DNA from: Haemophilus haemolyticus
Lineage (GTDB): Bacteria > Pseudomonadota > Gammaproteobacteria > Enterobacterales > Pasteurellaceae
Assembly: GCF_003352385.1 (NCBI RefSeq)
Contig: NZ_CP031243.1
Span: forward strand, 62,001-126,000
DNA length: 64,000 nt
Direction of reading: 5' to 3'
In this document: one piece after another, positions 9,417 to 18,768 of the stretch
Layout of the letters: every line of letters starts with the position of its first letter
How positions within the stretch are numbered: position 1 is the first letter of the stretch
The notes under the pieces: generated by a model
Told to the model about the DNA's origin: nothing
Database searches by the model: none
The model's input: only the letters and a program-made list of their open reading frames with translations
Position numbers and translations under genes: made by a program

Positions 9417-10580
9417 TTAACAATTTAGTCGAAACTCTTTAGGAGTCATTTCAAATTCTTTCTTAAAAACAGAATAAAAATATTGAATTGATGGATAGCC
9501 GCAAATCTCAGCAATTTCTTGAATAGAAATATCTGTTTGTTGTAATAAATTCTTTGCTCGGGAAATTTTTTCTTCGTGGATGACTTGGTGAATTGTTTTA
9601 TTCATTTCATTCTTAAAACGTTGTTCAAGATTAGAACGTGAGGTTTCAAGATGATCTAAAACTTGTTCTACTTTAATTCGATGACAGGCACGATGACGAA
9701 TATAATGCATTGCTTGAATGACAAGCGGATCTGTTAATGATCGATAATCTGTAGAATTTCGAGAGTGAACGGTAATCGGTGGAATTAAAATAGGGGTATG
9801 TGAAACTTTTTGACCATTGAGTAATTTGTGTAATAATTTCGCAGCTTGATAACCAATCTCTCTCGTGCCTTGTTCTACGGAGGAAAGGGACACACGCGAT
9901 AAATATTGGATCAATTCTTCATTATCAATACCAACCACACAAAGCTCTTCAGGTACAGCAATTTTACTGTACTCACAAGCCTGCAATAAATGACGAGCAC
10001 GCGCATCCGTAACAGCAATAATACCAGTATGAGAAGGAAGAGATTTTAACCAGACAATTAGCTTTTGTTGCTCTTCCAACCAATTTTGAGCATGAACCTG
10101 CACACCCTCATATAGGTAAATAGGGTAATGATTTTTCTCCATCAACTCTACAAAAGCATCTCTTCGTTCTATAGACCAATGCTTATGAGTATTTACTTGC
10201 AAACCATAAAATGCAAACTGTGACAGTCCTTTCTCCTGTAAATGAGATAAAGCCATTTCAACCAATGCCATATTATCTGTTGCTACATAAGGAAAGTGCG
10301 GATAAAAATCAGCTTGTTTATAAGATCCACCAACTGCTATAGTAGGAATAAGAGTGTGTTGCAATAATTCAACAGTTTTTGGATCATCAAAGTCTGCAAT
10401 AATGCCATCAATAGAAAGTTGATTAATGGTATCAGTATGATAGATAAATTCATCCTCTACAAAAATATCCCACATACATTGCGATGCCTGAATATATTGT
10501 CCAATACCCTCCACCACCTGCCGATCATACACCTTGTTTGCATTAAATAAGAGGGCAATTTTGTAGTATTGTTCCGTCAT
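9417..10580 (-). CDS. xylR: Xylose operon regulator XylR
   Basis: A 387-aa AraC/LacI-hybrid activator. Residues 1-275 form a periplasmic-binding-like sugar domain (IALLFNANKVYDRQVVEGIG, then GIIAVTDARARHLLQ and GIDNEELIQYLSRVSLSSV), and the last 100 residues are an AraC DNA-binding domain (IHQVIHEEKISRAKNLL.. then SIQEIAEICGYPSIQYFYSVFKKEF). Closely similar along its length to E. coli XylR, which activates xylA and xylF with xylose and CRP. Separated from nhaC by a terminator, so it probably has its own promoter in 10581-10645. Confidence 0.95.
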   Translation of the reverse strand: MTEQYYKIALLFNANKVYDRQVVEGIGQYIQASQCMWDIFVEDEFIYHTDTINQLSIDGIIADFDDPKTVELLQHTLIPTIAVGGSYKQADFYPHFPYVATDNMALVEMALSHLQEKGLSQFAFYGLQVNTHKHWSIERRDAFVELMEKNHYPIYLYEGVQVHAQNWLEEQQKLIVWLKSLPSHTGIIAVTDARARHLLQACEYSKIAVPEELCVVGIDNEELIQYLSRVSLSSVEQGTREIGYQAAKLLHKLLNGQKVSHTPILIPPITVHSRNSTDYRSLTDPLVIQAMHYIRHRACHRIKVEQVLDHLETSRSNLEQRFKNEMNKTIHQVIHEEKISRAKNLLQQTDISIQEIAEICGYPSIQYFYSVFKKEFEMTPKEFRLNC

Positions 10581-10644
10581 TTTATATCCTTATCTATGGG
10601 AAACCTCTGTTTAAGTTATAATAGAAAAGATATTTAGCTTCAAG

Positions 10645-10677
10645 ATAAAAATAGCCAGAATAACTGGCCATTTTTAT
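10645..10677 (-). terminator. Terminator after the nhaC-type gene
   Basis: ATAAAAATAGCCAG pairs with CTGGCCATTTTTAT around a 5-nt loop; the minus-strand T-run follows. It separates the malY-nhaC transcript from xylR. Confidence 0.8.
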
Positions 10678-10691
10678 ATCCAATACCACAT

Positions 10692-12098
10692 TTATTTTTT
10701 TAGCTTCGCAATACCTATTCCACTTGCACCATAAATAATAGCAAAGATAATACCGCTCCAACATAAAATTGCCCAAGGTAAATAAGACAATGTTGCAACA
10801 CCTAATGTGCCTGCCATATATGCACCTGCGGCAGTCCATGGCAAAATAGGTTCAATAATTGTTGCGGAGTCTTCTGCTGTTCGACTTAGATTTTTTGGAT
10901 GTAATCCTTTTTCTACATACGCATCTTTAAGCATTTCTCCTGGAATTAGAATAGAAATTTGCCCATTACAAGTAACCCCAATCATTGTTAGACCGCAAAG
11001 AATCGTTGTAATAATCAAAGAAAGAGTTGAATGAACAAAGGTGAGTAATTTTTGAATAATTACAGTTAATGCACCGCTCAATTGTAATACACCAGCAAAT
11101 GATAATGCACAGAAACAAATTAATAGTGTTCCCATCATTGAATTCATTCCACCACGATTCAACAAACGACTTAAATCAGAGCTAACTGAAGTATGGTGAA
11201 TCATTGAGGTATCAAATCCATTAACTGCGCTATTAATCACATCAGATAGAGAGAATTTTTGAATTAAGATAGCATTAATAATTGCGATAAATGCTGATAA
11301 TAACATCACTGGAATAGTCGGTTTCTTAGTAATAGAGCCCCATAATACAATAGCGACTGGAATAAGTAATAGAAAGTTAAAATGATAAACTTGCTCTAGC
11401 TCATGAATCATTGTATTTACTTTTTCTGGAGTCGCCACATTAGAAAAATCGTAGTTTAAACCATATACCACATAGACAGTAGCCGAAAGAATAAAAGATG
11501 GTAATGTTGTATAAAGTAAGTGAGCGATATGCTCATATAAATCTACGCCAGCAGCTGCGGATGCAATATTGGTTGTATCAGATAGTGGCGATAATTTATC
11601 TCCAAAATACGCACCAGCGACCACAGCACCTGCCGTAGCAGCCAAATTGGCGTCTAATCCAATCGCAACTCCCATAAATGCCACACCAACAGTCCCTGCA
11701 GACCCCCAAGAGGTTCCAGTACAAATGGAAACAATAGCAGTAAGGAATAAGGCTGTCACATAAAGATATTCTGGTGATATCGCTTTTAGTCCGTAGTAGA
11801 TCATCATAGGAATTGTTCCTCCACTAATCCAAGTTCCAATTAATAATCCTACAGTAATTAAAATTAATAGCGCAGGCATTGTTTTAGCTATTTTTTCTGA
11901 AATGGCGTCTAAAATATCTAAATAGCAATGACCTAATTTAATAACTAAAAAACCAGCAAATACCGTTGAAATAATCATTAATGGCTCTGCTGGCAAATCA
12001 AATAAAGCATACCCAAGCCCTAACAGTAATAGCATCACTATGATTGGTGAAAAAGCTTCTAATGTTGTTGGCATTCTTGTGCGATGAGTGGTTTTCAT
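10692..12098 (-). CDS. nhaC: NhaC-family Na+/H+ antiporter-type transporter
   Basis: A 468-aa integral membrane protein with about 11-12 helices. Family motifs include GTSWGSAGTVGVAFMGVAIGLD (about 129-150), GAYFGDKLSPLSDTTNIASAAAG (about 162-184) and, near the C-terminus, TAEDSATIIEPILPWTAAGAYMAGTLG. NhaC proteins exchange Na+ and H+, but some relatives couple Na+ to organic substrates. It starts 1 nt after the malY-like stop and so is translationally coupled to it, which makes transport of an amino acid or thio-compound for that enzyme a reasonable inference. The pair interrupts the ancestral xylFGH-xylR order. Confidence 0.85.
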   Translation of the reverse strand: MKTTHRTRMPTTLEAFSPIIVMLLLLGLGYALFDLPAEPLMIISTVFAGFLVIKLGHCYLDILDAISEKIAKTMPALLILITVGLLIGTWISGGTIPMMIYYGLKAISPEYLYVTALFLTAIVSICTGTSWGSAGTVGVAFMGVAIGLDANLAATAGAVVAGAYFGDKLSPLSDTTNIASAAAGVDLYEHIAHLLYTTLPSFILSATVYVVYGLNYDFSNVATPEKVNTMIHELEQVYHFNFLLLIPVAIVLWGSITKKPTIPVMLLSAFIAIINAILIQKFSLSDVINSAVNGFDTSMIHHTSVSSDLSRLLNRGGMNSMMGTLLICFCALSFAGVLQLSGALTVIIQKLLTFVHSTLSLIITTILCGLTMIGVTCNGQISILIPGEMLKDAYVEKGLHPKNLSRTAEDSATIIEPILPWTAAGAYMAGTLGVATLSYLPWAILCWSGIIFAIIYGASGIGIAKLKK

Positions 12099-12099
12099 A

Positions 12100-13272
12100 T
12101 TAAATCTCCCTATTGTTTAATAAACAAAACCCATTTTTGATTCGATTCAATGCTTCTAATAATTTTTCTCTAGGCATAGCGACATTCATACGAAAGAAAC
12201 CGTCTCCCTCTTTTCCAAATTCACTCCCCAAAGATACTTTTACTCTTGATAAATTATTAATCCAATAAGCTAATTCATTTTCATTTATACTTAGCTTTTT
12301 ATAGTTTATCCAAAGTAAATAAGTTCCATCACTTTCAGTAATATCTAATAATGGAATATACTCATTGAAAAATTCTTTTACTATCTTCTTATTATTCTTT
12401 ATGTATTCTTTTAGATAGATTACCCAATCAGTACAATATTTATACAACGAAATGATGGCTGGTATAGAGAAATAATTTGGATTATGTATACCTAATGCCA
12501 TCATTTCTTTTATAAATTTTTCTCGAATTTCTTTATTCTCAATAATTAGGTTAGCTATTTCCAATCCAGGAATATTAAAAGTTTTTGCTGGGGATAAACA
12601 GATCATTGAATGATTTGCTACCCATTCATCTAATGATGATATTAGATAGTGGGAATTATTTGTTAATGTAAAGTCTGCATGGACATCATCAGAAATGATA
12701 AATACATTATGTTTTTTAGCTAAGTTTATAATTTCAATAAGGACTTCTTTGTTCCAAATCGTTCCAGTTGGATTATGAGGAGAAATTAAAACAAATACTT
12801 TAGAATGTTCAAAACATTCCTCTAATAAATGAAAATCAATATGATACTTTCTATTTTCATAAACCAAAGGACATTGATATAATTTTCTGTCATTTAATTT
12901 TATCGTGTTTAATATTGGACTATATGAAGGTGATAGAATACATATTCCATCAATTTCTTTTGTAAATGCTCGTATATAAATAGATATAGCTTGAATTATT
13001 CTTGGGCAAAATACAATTTTTTCAGAGAGAACAGAATAATGATATTGTTCAAAAATATAATCACTGATTATCTTGTGATAGTCGGCTGGTAATTCAGTAT
13101 AACCATAAATTCCTAAACGATTAAATTTTTCTAATTCATCTATCATCAATTGAGGTGCTGGAATATCCATATCCGCGACAGACATTGGAATAATATCATT
13201 ATCTACATTCCATTTAGCACTAAATGTATTTAGGCGATCAATAATCACATCAAAATTATAAAAATTATTCAT
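12100..13272 (-). CDS. MalY/PatB-type PLP aminotransferase (C-S lyase family)
   Basis: A 390-aa fold-type I PLP enzyme. It opens with MNNFYNFDVIIDRLNTFSAKW, has MSVADMDIPAP, the SPHNPTGTIW segment, ISDDVHADF and the PLP-lysine region SPAKTFNIPGLEIANL, all characteristic of the MalY/PatB cystathionine beta-lyase-like branch. Start taken at ATG 13272 with GGAGG 4 nt upstream; a longer TTG reading would run through that ribosome site. Very AT-rich codon use. It is followed by nhaC at 1 nt and preceded by a duplicated xyl control region. Substrate unknown. Confidence 0.85.
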   Translation of the reverse strand: MNNFYNFDVIIDRLNTFSAKWNVDNDIIPMSVADMDIPAPQLMIDELEKFNRLGIYGYTELPADYHKIISDYIFEQYHYSVLSEKIVFCPRIIQAISIYIRAFTKEIDGICILSPSYSPILNTIKLNDRKLYQCPLVYENRKYHIDFHLLEECFEHSKVFVLISPHNPTGTIWNKEVLIEIINLAKKHNVFIISDDVHADFTLTNNSHYLISSLDEWVANHSMICLSPAKTFNIPGLEIANLIIENKEIREKFIKEMMALGIHNPNYFSIPAIISLYKYCTDWVIYLKEYIKNNKKIVKEFFNEYIPLLDITESDGTYLLWINYKKLSINENELAYWINNLSRVKVSLGSEFGKEGDGFFRMNVAMPREKLLEALNRIKNGFCLLNNREI

Positions 13273-13332
13273 TATTCCTCCTGATGTATAAGGCAAATTT
13301 ACTTTAGTCAAAGAAGGAAAGAATTAAAATTA

Positions 13333-13510
13333 CTAAAACTACTTTATCTATTACGTTTTTTCACAACTGTGATCTAGTCCACAATTGTAAATAATCACTA
13401 TAAAAAATTAAATAATGTAACGGATAAGAACTTGTTTTTTTTTCATAAAAAGATGAAAAATTTCATCATCTAGAAAGCAGTATGTTAGGTAACCATTTCT
13501 ATAAAATTAA
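13333..13510. repeat. Decayed copy of the xylF/xylA control region
   Basis: This stretch aligns with 17240-17410. Both contain the same 26-nt block beginning TATTACGTTTTTTCAC, a CRP-like site (TGTGATCTAGTCCACA at 13368-13383 against TGTGATCCACTCCACA at 17276-17291), the shared AATAATCA and AAAAATTAAATAA boxes, GAAAAATTTCATCA and CTAGA, and even a degenerate xylA start (ATGTTAGGTAACCATTTC against ATGTTATGACAACCTATTTC). The copy has the same orientation as the original. On its minus side it faces the malY-nhaC genes, as the original faces xylF. Confidence 0.85.
13368..13383 (-). promoter_or_regulatory. CRP-like site in the duplicated xyl region
   Basis: TGTGA-N6-CCACA, about 95 nt upstream of the malY-like start. 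It suggests cAMP-CRP control of malY-nhaC; inference from the motif. Confidence 0.6.
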
Positions 13511-13542
13511 AAAACCGCCATTTTATAAATGACGGTTTTAAA
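13511..13542 (-). terminator. Terminator of xylFGH
   Basis: AAAACCGCCATTT and AAATGACGGTTTT form a stem around TAT directly 3' of xylH; the minus strand continues into T residues. Confidence 0.85.
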
Positions 13543-13549
13543 TTAATAA

Positions 13550-14595
13550 TTACATCTTTTTCTTATTACTAGTATCTATCCATACAGCAAGTAACAAAAT
13601 GCCACCTTTGACAATATATTGCCAAAAAGTTGGCACATCAAGCATACTCATACCATTATCAAGCGATGCGATGATAAGTGCGCCAATAACGACCCCAAAC
13701 ACACTTCCTACACCACCAGCTAAGCTTGCCCCTCCAATGACACAAGCTGCAATCGCATCTAGTTCTGCATTTTGCCCAGCAGATGGTGAACCTGCACCTA
13801 AACGAGCACTTAAAATCAACCCTGCTATTGCAACTAACACACCATTCATTGCAAATATAATCAGTTTTGTTTTCTCTACATTGATACCAGATAATTTTGC
13901 CGCATCAATATTGCCTCCAATCGCATAAACGTGGCGACCGAATGAAGTTTTACGAGAGAGGAATAACCCTAAGATTGCAAGAACTGACAGTACTAAAACA
14001 GGAAATGGAATGCCACGATAATCATTAAGTAAATAAATTGCTCCTAATACAATTACTGCAAACAAAGCATATTTCGTAAAATCTTTTGATAATGCAGACA
14101 CTTCCAGCTGAAGCTGCTGGCGACTTCTACGTTGATAATTTCCCCAAAGAACAAATCCAATAACTGCAATACCACCTAAGATAACCCCTGCAATATCTGA
14201 TAAATAACCTTGCCCAATAACTGTCATAGTTCCACTAATAGGAGATACAGTTGTGCCATTAGTCAAACCAATCAAAATTCCACGGAATGCGAGATAACCT
14301 GCAAGTGTAACAATGAAGGATGGCACTTTACGATAAGCCACCCACCAACCATTCCAAATACCAAAAATTAAACCAAGAGCAATTGTTGCAATAATAGTTA
14401 CAGGTAATGGGAAGCCCCACCAAACATCGGCAATAGCTGCAAATCCGCCCAGTAGGCCCATAAGTGAACCAACAGATAAGTCAATTTCAGCAGAAATAAT
14501 GACAAAAACCATTCCAATTGCAAGAATGCCATAATGACTGCAATAGCTATTAACATAATGTAAACTTGTAAATTTACGGATTTTAACTTAAACAT
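13550..14595 (-). pseudogene. xylH: Xylose ABC transporter permease XylH, broken by an internal deletion
   Basis: The first 24 codons from ATG 14595 read [20 protein letters not shown] followed by IMAF, the normal XylH N-terminus. The frame then shifts; the rest of XylH ([20 protein letters not shown] onward to the C-terminus ...[10 protein letters not shown]) continues in another frame. Compared with E. coli XylH, about 27 residues of the second membrane segment and following loop are missing. The junction lies in GGCATTCTT near 14525-14535, a sequence the intact gene would be expected to have at both ends of the lost piece. A 320-aa product could only start at an internal ATG (14512) and would lack the first membrane helix. 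Confidence 0.85.
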
Positions 14596-14598
14596 AGA

Positions 14599-16110
14599 TT
14601 ACTCCTTAAGTGCTGTTTCCATAACTTGTTCTTGAGTAAGAGCAGTATTGATAAGACTAGCTTTAAGTTTACCTTGGTGCATAACAAGAACTCTATCACT
14701 AATGCCTAAAACTTCTGGTAGTTCTGATGAAATGACAATAATAGCAATCCCCTCTTGTGCTAATTGGTTAATTAACTTATAAATTTCATATTTCGCACCA
14801 ACATCAATTCCTCTTGTTGGTTCATCTAAAATCAGTATTTTAGGATTTAACAATAAACATTTGGCTAGGATCGCTTTCTGTTGATTACCGCCACTAAGTC
14901 GTCCTATTGGCAAATCTGGTGAAAAAGTTTTTACCTTTAGTCGTTTGATGGCTGAGCCAATTATTTGCTCTTCTTTTGCTTCATTAACTACCATTTTTCC
15001 GAAACAATAAGATTTCAAAGAAGAAAGCGTAATGTTTTTGCCAACTCCCATAATAGAAACAATGCCGTGTTTCTTCCGATCTTCAGGAACCATCACAATT
15101 TTATGTTCAATCGCTTGGGCACAATTTTTGATATTTACTTGTTTTTGATTGATAAAAATATTTCCTTCAAACTTACCTTCATAAGACCCAAATAAGCATT
15201 GCACCATGTCTGTACGACCTGAACCAACTAAACCTGCAACACCTAAAATTTCCCCCTCATGAAGACCAAAACTTACGTTATCAACACGCTTAATATGTGT
15301 ATTGATTGGATGCCAAGCAGAGAGATTTTCTACTCGTAAAATTTCATCTTTGATTTCATGAGGTTCATGTGGATAAAGTGAGGTAATTTCCCGACCTACC
15401 ATCATGGTGATAATGTCATCTTGTGTCATTGTTGAAGCGTCTTTCGTACCAACATGTTCACCATCACGAATGACGCAAATTTTGTCAGAGATCGCCTTAA
15501 CTTCATTGAGTTTATGGGAAATATAGATACAAGCGATATTGTGTGCTTTAAGATCCTTAATAAGATTTAACAAAATTTCCGTTTCTTTTTCGGTAAGTGA
15601 AGCCGTTGGTTCATCTAAGATAAGAAGTCTTACTTGTTTATTCAAAGCCTTAGCTATTTCAACTAATTGCTGTTGCCCTAAACCTAATTCTCCTACTCGT
15701 GTATTGGGATCGACATCTAATTGCACCTGCTGTAATAAATTTTTGCAACGTAAGTACATTTCATTATCTGCTGTCAAACCTTTATGAGTTATTTCGTTAC
15801 CCAAAAAAATATTCTCCAATACAGACATATTCTTTACGAGAGTAAGTTCTTGATGAATAATTGAAATGCCTTTTTCTTCAGTATCTCTAATATTCCTTGC
15901 TTTTAGTTCACTTTCTGAAAAGTAAATATCACCGCTGTAATCTCCACAAGGATAAATACCGCAAAGTATTTTCATTAATGTAGATTTTCCAGATCCATTT
16001 TCACCACATAAAGATAAAATTTCCCCCGCTTCTAATTCAATGGATATATTATGAAGTGCGGTCACATCACCAAATTTTTTTGTGATATGTTTCATTTCCA
16101 ACAATGCCAT
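14599..16110 (-). CDS. xylG: Xylose ABC transporter ATP-binding protein
   Basis: A 503-aa protein with two fused ATPase domains, as in sugar importers of the XylG/RbsA/MglA class. Domain 1 has Walker [10 protein letters not shown] (about 36-44), signature [15 protein letters not shown] and Walker [11 protein letters not shown]. Domain 2 has the degenerate P-loop GLVGSGRT, signature [13 protein letters not shown] and [11 protein letters not shown]. Energises xylose import through XylH at the inner membrane. The xylH start is 3 nt downstream. Intact despite the broken permease. Confidence 0.95.
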   Translation of the reverse strand: MALLEMKHITKKFGDVTALHNISIELEAGEILSLCGENGSGKSTLMKILCGIYPCGDYSGDIYFSESELKARNIRDTEEKGISIIHQELTLVKNMSVLENIFLGNEITHKGLTADNEMYLRCKNLLQQVQLDVDPNTRVGELGLGQQQLVEIAKALNKQVRLLILDEPTASLTEKETEILLNLIKDLKAHNIACIYISHKLNEVKAISDKICVIRDGEHVGTKDASTMTQDDIITMMVGREITSLYPHEPHEIKDEILRVENLSAWHPINTHIKRVDNVSFGLHEGEILGVAGLVGSGRTDMVQCLFGSYEGKFEGNIFINQKQVNIKNCAQAIEHKIVMVPEDRKKHGIVSIMGVGKNITLSSLKSYCFGKMVVNEAKEEQIIGSAIKRLKVKTFSPDLPIGRLSGGNQQKAILAKCLLLNPKILILDEPTRGIDVGAKYEIYKLINQLAQEGIAIIVISSELPEVLGISDRVLVMHQGKLKASLINTALTQEQVMETALKE

Positions 16111-16132
16111 ATCGTAACTCCCTAATAGGTAA

Positions 16133-16152
16133 GGGAAGAGTTTTCTCTTCCC
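16133..16152 (-). promoter_or_regulatory. Hairpin between xylF and xylG
   Basis: GGGAAGAG-TTTT-CTCTTCCC, a perfect 8-bp stem. Such intercistronic hairpins often protect the abundant binding-protein message and lower expression of the ATPase gene; no long T-run follows. Confidence 0.6.
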
Positions 16153-16160
16153 TCTTAAAG

Positions 16161-17159
16161 TTAGTGATAAATACTTTCCTTAGTATGAAAACCATCTTTA
16201 ATTACAGTTTCATTAATATTACGTTTATCTACAGCGATAGGATCAAGTAAATACGCAGGAACATTTTTTAAGCCATTATTCAGTTCTGCATTAGCTTCTA
16301 CTTTTTCATTCTTACCTAATTCAACCGCAATTTCTGCCGCTTTATCTGCAAGTTTCGTAATTGGTTTATAAACAGTCATAGTTTGCGAGCCATTGACAAT
16401 ACGTTTAATTGCAGCTAAATCTGCATCTTGCCCAGAAATTGCGACTTTCCCAGATAAGCCTTGTGCGCTAAGGGCCTGAATCGCACCTCCAGCAGTAGCA
16501 TCGTTAGATGCAACAACAGCATCCACATTATTTTTATTAGCTGTTAATGCGTTTTCCATAATTTGTAACGCTTTTTCAGCTAACCAAGAATCAACCCATT
16601 GATCTCCTACAACCTTAATTTTCCCACTGGCAATTAAAGGATCTAATACTTTCATTTGCCCTTTTCTAAATAATTTCGCATTATTATCTACAGGAGATCC
16701 CCCCATTAAAAAATAATTACCTTCTGGTTTTACCGCCACAATACTTTTAGCTTGTAGTTCACCTACTTTTTCATTATCAAAGGAAACATAAAAATCTAAA
16801 TCTGCATTATTGATTAAACGGTCATACGCTAATACTTTTATTCCTTCCTTTTTAGCTTCAGAAATAACGTTACTTAATACTTCACCGTTATGAGGAATAA
16901 TTACTAATACATCAATATTTTTATTGATCATATTTTCGATTTGAGAAATTTGTGCTGAATCATCACCATTCGCAGATTGGACAAATACTTTTGCACCCAT
17001 TGATTCTGCTTTGTTTACGAAAATATCTCGATCTTTTTGCCATCTTTCTAAACGTAAATCATCAATGGATAAACCAATTTTAAGATCTTTGGAATGGGCA
17101 GAACTACTAAATACAGTTAATGCACCAACAAGGGTAAGTAAAGCTGATTTGATTTTCAT
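16161..17159 (-). CDS. xylF: D-xylose periplasmic binding protein
   Basis: A 332-aa substrate-binding protein of the ribose/galactose type. A Sec signal peptide covers about residues 1-23 ([22 protein letters not shown]). The mature part has [21 protein letters not shown] and [20 protein letters not shown] as in XylF. It is the first gene of xylFGH, divergent from xylA. Confidence 0.95.
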   Translation of the reverse strand: MKIKSALLTLVGALTVFSSSAHSKDLKIGLSIDDLRLERWQKDRDIFVNKAESMGAKVFVQSANGDDSAQISQIENMINKNIDVLVIIPHNGEVLSNVISEAKKEGIKVLAYDRLINNADLDFYVSFDNEKVGELQAKSIVAVKPEGNYFLMGGSPVDNNAKLFRKGQMKVLDPLIASGKIKVVGDQWVDSWLAEKALQIMENALTANKNNVDAVVASNDATAGGAIQALSAQGLSGKVAISGQDADLAAIKRIVNGSQTMTVYKPITKLADKAAEIAVELGKNEKVEANAELNNGLKNVPAYLLDPIAVDKRNINETVIKDGFHTKESIYH

Positions 17160-17239
17160 ATTGATACCTCAATAGTTAAGTGAAGGACTAGTTATTGCTC
17201 CAGTTGTTAGTTTTCACACTTTAAAAAAGGCTTTCAATT

Positions 17240-17392
17240 ATAAAATCTTTCTCCATTATTACGTTTTTTCACAACTGTGATCCACTCCACAGTTGCAAAT
17301 AATCAACATAGAAAAATTAAATAACATAATTGATGAAAAGCTAATTTTTCACAAAAATACGAAAAATTTCATCACCTAGAGAGGAAAATGTT
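17240..17392. promoter_or_regulatory. Divergent xylF/xylA control region
   Basis: Intergenic region with a CRP-like site at 17276-17291 (TGTGATCCACTCCACA) and, nearer xylA, A/T-rich repeats and GAAAAATTTCATCACCTAGA, candidate XylR sites by position and by conservation in the second copy at 13333-13510. A GAGAGGAAAA ribosome site precedes xylA. In E. coli the equivalent region binds XylR and CRP; here that is inferred. Confidence 0.75.
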
Positions 17393-18712
17393 ATGACAAC
17401 CTATTTCGATAAAATTGAAAAAATCTCCTTTGAGGGAGAAAAATCCACAAATCCTTTTGCTTTCAAACATTATGATGCTAATCAAGTAATTTTAGGTAAA
17501 ACTATGGCTGAACATTTACGCTTAGCTGTGTGTTATTGGCATACCTTTTGCTGGAATGGGAATGATATGTTTGGGCTAGGTTCTTTGGAACGAAGTTGGC
17601 AGAAAAATCCAAATTTGCTTGCTGGCGCAGAACAAAAAGCCGATATTGCTTTTGAGTTTTTGAATAAGTTAGGCGTACCTTATTATTGTTTTCATGATGT
17701 TGATATTGCACCTGAAGGTAATTCAGTGCGGGAATATGTACAAAATTTTCATCATATTGTTGATATTTTAGAACGCAAACAAGTAGAAACGGGTGTAAAG
17801 CTCTTATGGGGAACTGCAAATTGTTTTACTAATCCTCGTTATATGTCTGGTGCAGCAACTAATCCTAATCCTGAGGTTTTTGCTTGGGCTGCAACACAAG
17901 TGTTTAATGCGATGAATGCCACTCAACGTTTAGGTGGAGAAAATTACGTATTATGGGGTGGACGTGAGGGATATGAAACTTTATTGAATACCGATTTGAA
18001 ACGCGAACGTGAACAAATTGGTCGTTTTATGCAAATGGTGGTAGAACATAAGCATAAAATTGGGTTTAAAGGTACATTATTAATTGAGCCAAAACCGCAA
18101 GAACCAACTAAACATCAATATGATTATGATGTGGCAACAGTGTATGGTTTCCTAAAACAATTTGGTTTAGAAAAAGAAATTAAAGTTAATATTGAAGCTA
18201 ACCACGCGACGCTTGCTGGCCATACCTTTCAACATGAAATTGCAACAGCTTGTGCATTAGATATTTTTGGCTCAATTGATGCTAATCGTGGCGATCCACA
18301 ATTAGGCTGGGATACCGACCAATTCCCAAATAGTGTTGAAGAAAACACGTTAGTTATGTATGAAATTTTAAAACATGGCGGTTTTACTACTGGGGGTTTT
18401 AATTTTGATGCGAAAATTCGCCGACAAAGTATTGATCCTTATGATTTATTTTATGCTCATATCGGTGCAATTGATGTATTGGCATTATCCTTAAAACGTG
18501 CAGCAAAAATGTTACAAGAGGAAACCTTACAAAAAATTGTTAATGAACGCTATGCAGGTTGGAATAGTGAGCTTGGCCAGCATATTTTGCAAGGTAAAAC
18601 TTCACTTGAAACACTTGCGCAACTTGTCCAACAAAAAGATTTAGCACCAAAACCAGTTTCAGGTCAGCAAGAATATTTGGAAAATTTGGTAAACCAAGTT
18701 ATTTATAGCTAA
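17393..18712 (+). CDS. xylA: Xylose isomerase
   Basis: A 439-aa cytosolic metalloenzyme converting D-xylose to D-xylulose. Class II family features are visible: the catalytic histidine segment [11 protein letters not shown] (about 98-108), LWGGREGYE (about 186-194), the metal-binding [18 protein letters not shown] and [19 protein letters not shown] region, [20 protein letters not shown], and [12 protein letters not shown]. Full length. First gene of xylAB. Confidence 0.97.
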   Translation: MTTYFDKIEKISFEGEKSTNPFAFKHYDANQVILGKTMAEHLRLAVCYWHTFCWNGNDMFGLGSLERSWQKNPNLLAGAEQKADIAFEFLNKLGVPYYCFHDVDIAPEGNSVREYVQNFHHIVDILERKQVETGVKLLWGTANCFTNPRYMSGAATNPNPEVFAWAATQVFNAMNATQRLGGENYVLWGGREGYETLLNTDLKREREQIGRFMQMVVEHKHKIGFKGTLLIEPKPQEPTKHQYDYDVATVYGFLKQFGLEKEIKVNIEANHATLAGHTFQHEIATACALDIFGSIDANRGDPQLGWDTDQFPNSVEENTLVMYEILKHGGFTTGGFNFDAKIRRQSIDPYDLFYAHIGAIDVLALSLKRAAKMLQEETLQKIVNERYAGWNSELGQHILQGKTSLETLAQLVQQKDLAPKPVSGQQEYLENLVNQVIYS

Positions 18713-18721
18713 AAATGAAGC

Positions 18722-18754
18722 AAAAGTGCGGTTGTATTCCACCGCACTTTTTTA
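18722..18754 (+). terminator. Uptake-sequence pair hairpin between xylA and xylB
   Basis: AAAAGTGCGGT and ACCGCACTTTTTT form an 11-bp stem with an 8-nt loop and a T-run, immediately before the xylB ribosome site. It has the look of an intrinsic terminator inside the operon and would reduce xylB expression relative to xylA. Confidence 0.75.
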
Positions 18755-18768
18755 TTTTAGGAGACATT

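Noticed and set aside
10594..10839. 81-aa open frame overlapping the nhaC 3' end
   Set aside because: Cys/Tyr-rich frame-shifted reading of nhaC running through its terminator.
13273..13311. Longer start (TTG at 13311) for the malY-like gene
   Set aside because: It would translate through a perfect GGAGG ribosome site placed for ATG 13272 and add residues foreign to the family.
14398..14595. 65-aa open frame overlapping xylH as a separate small gene
   Set aside because: Its first 24 residues are the XylH N-terminus and the rest is out-of-frame XylH; it is the first half of a broken gene.
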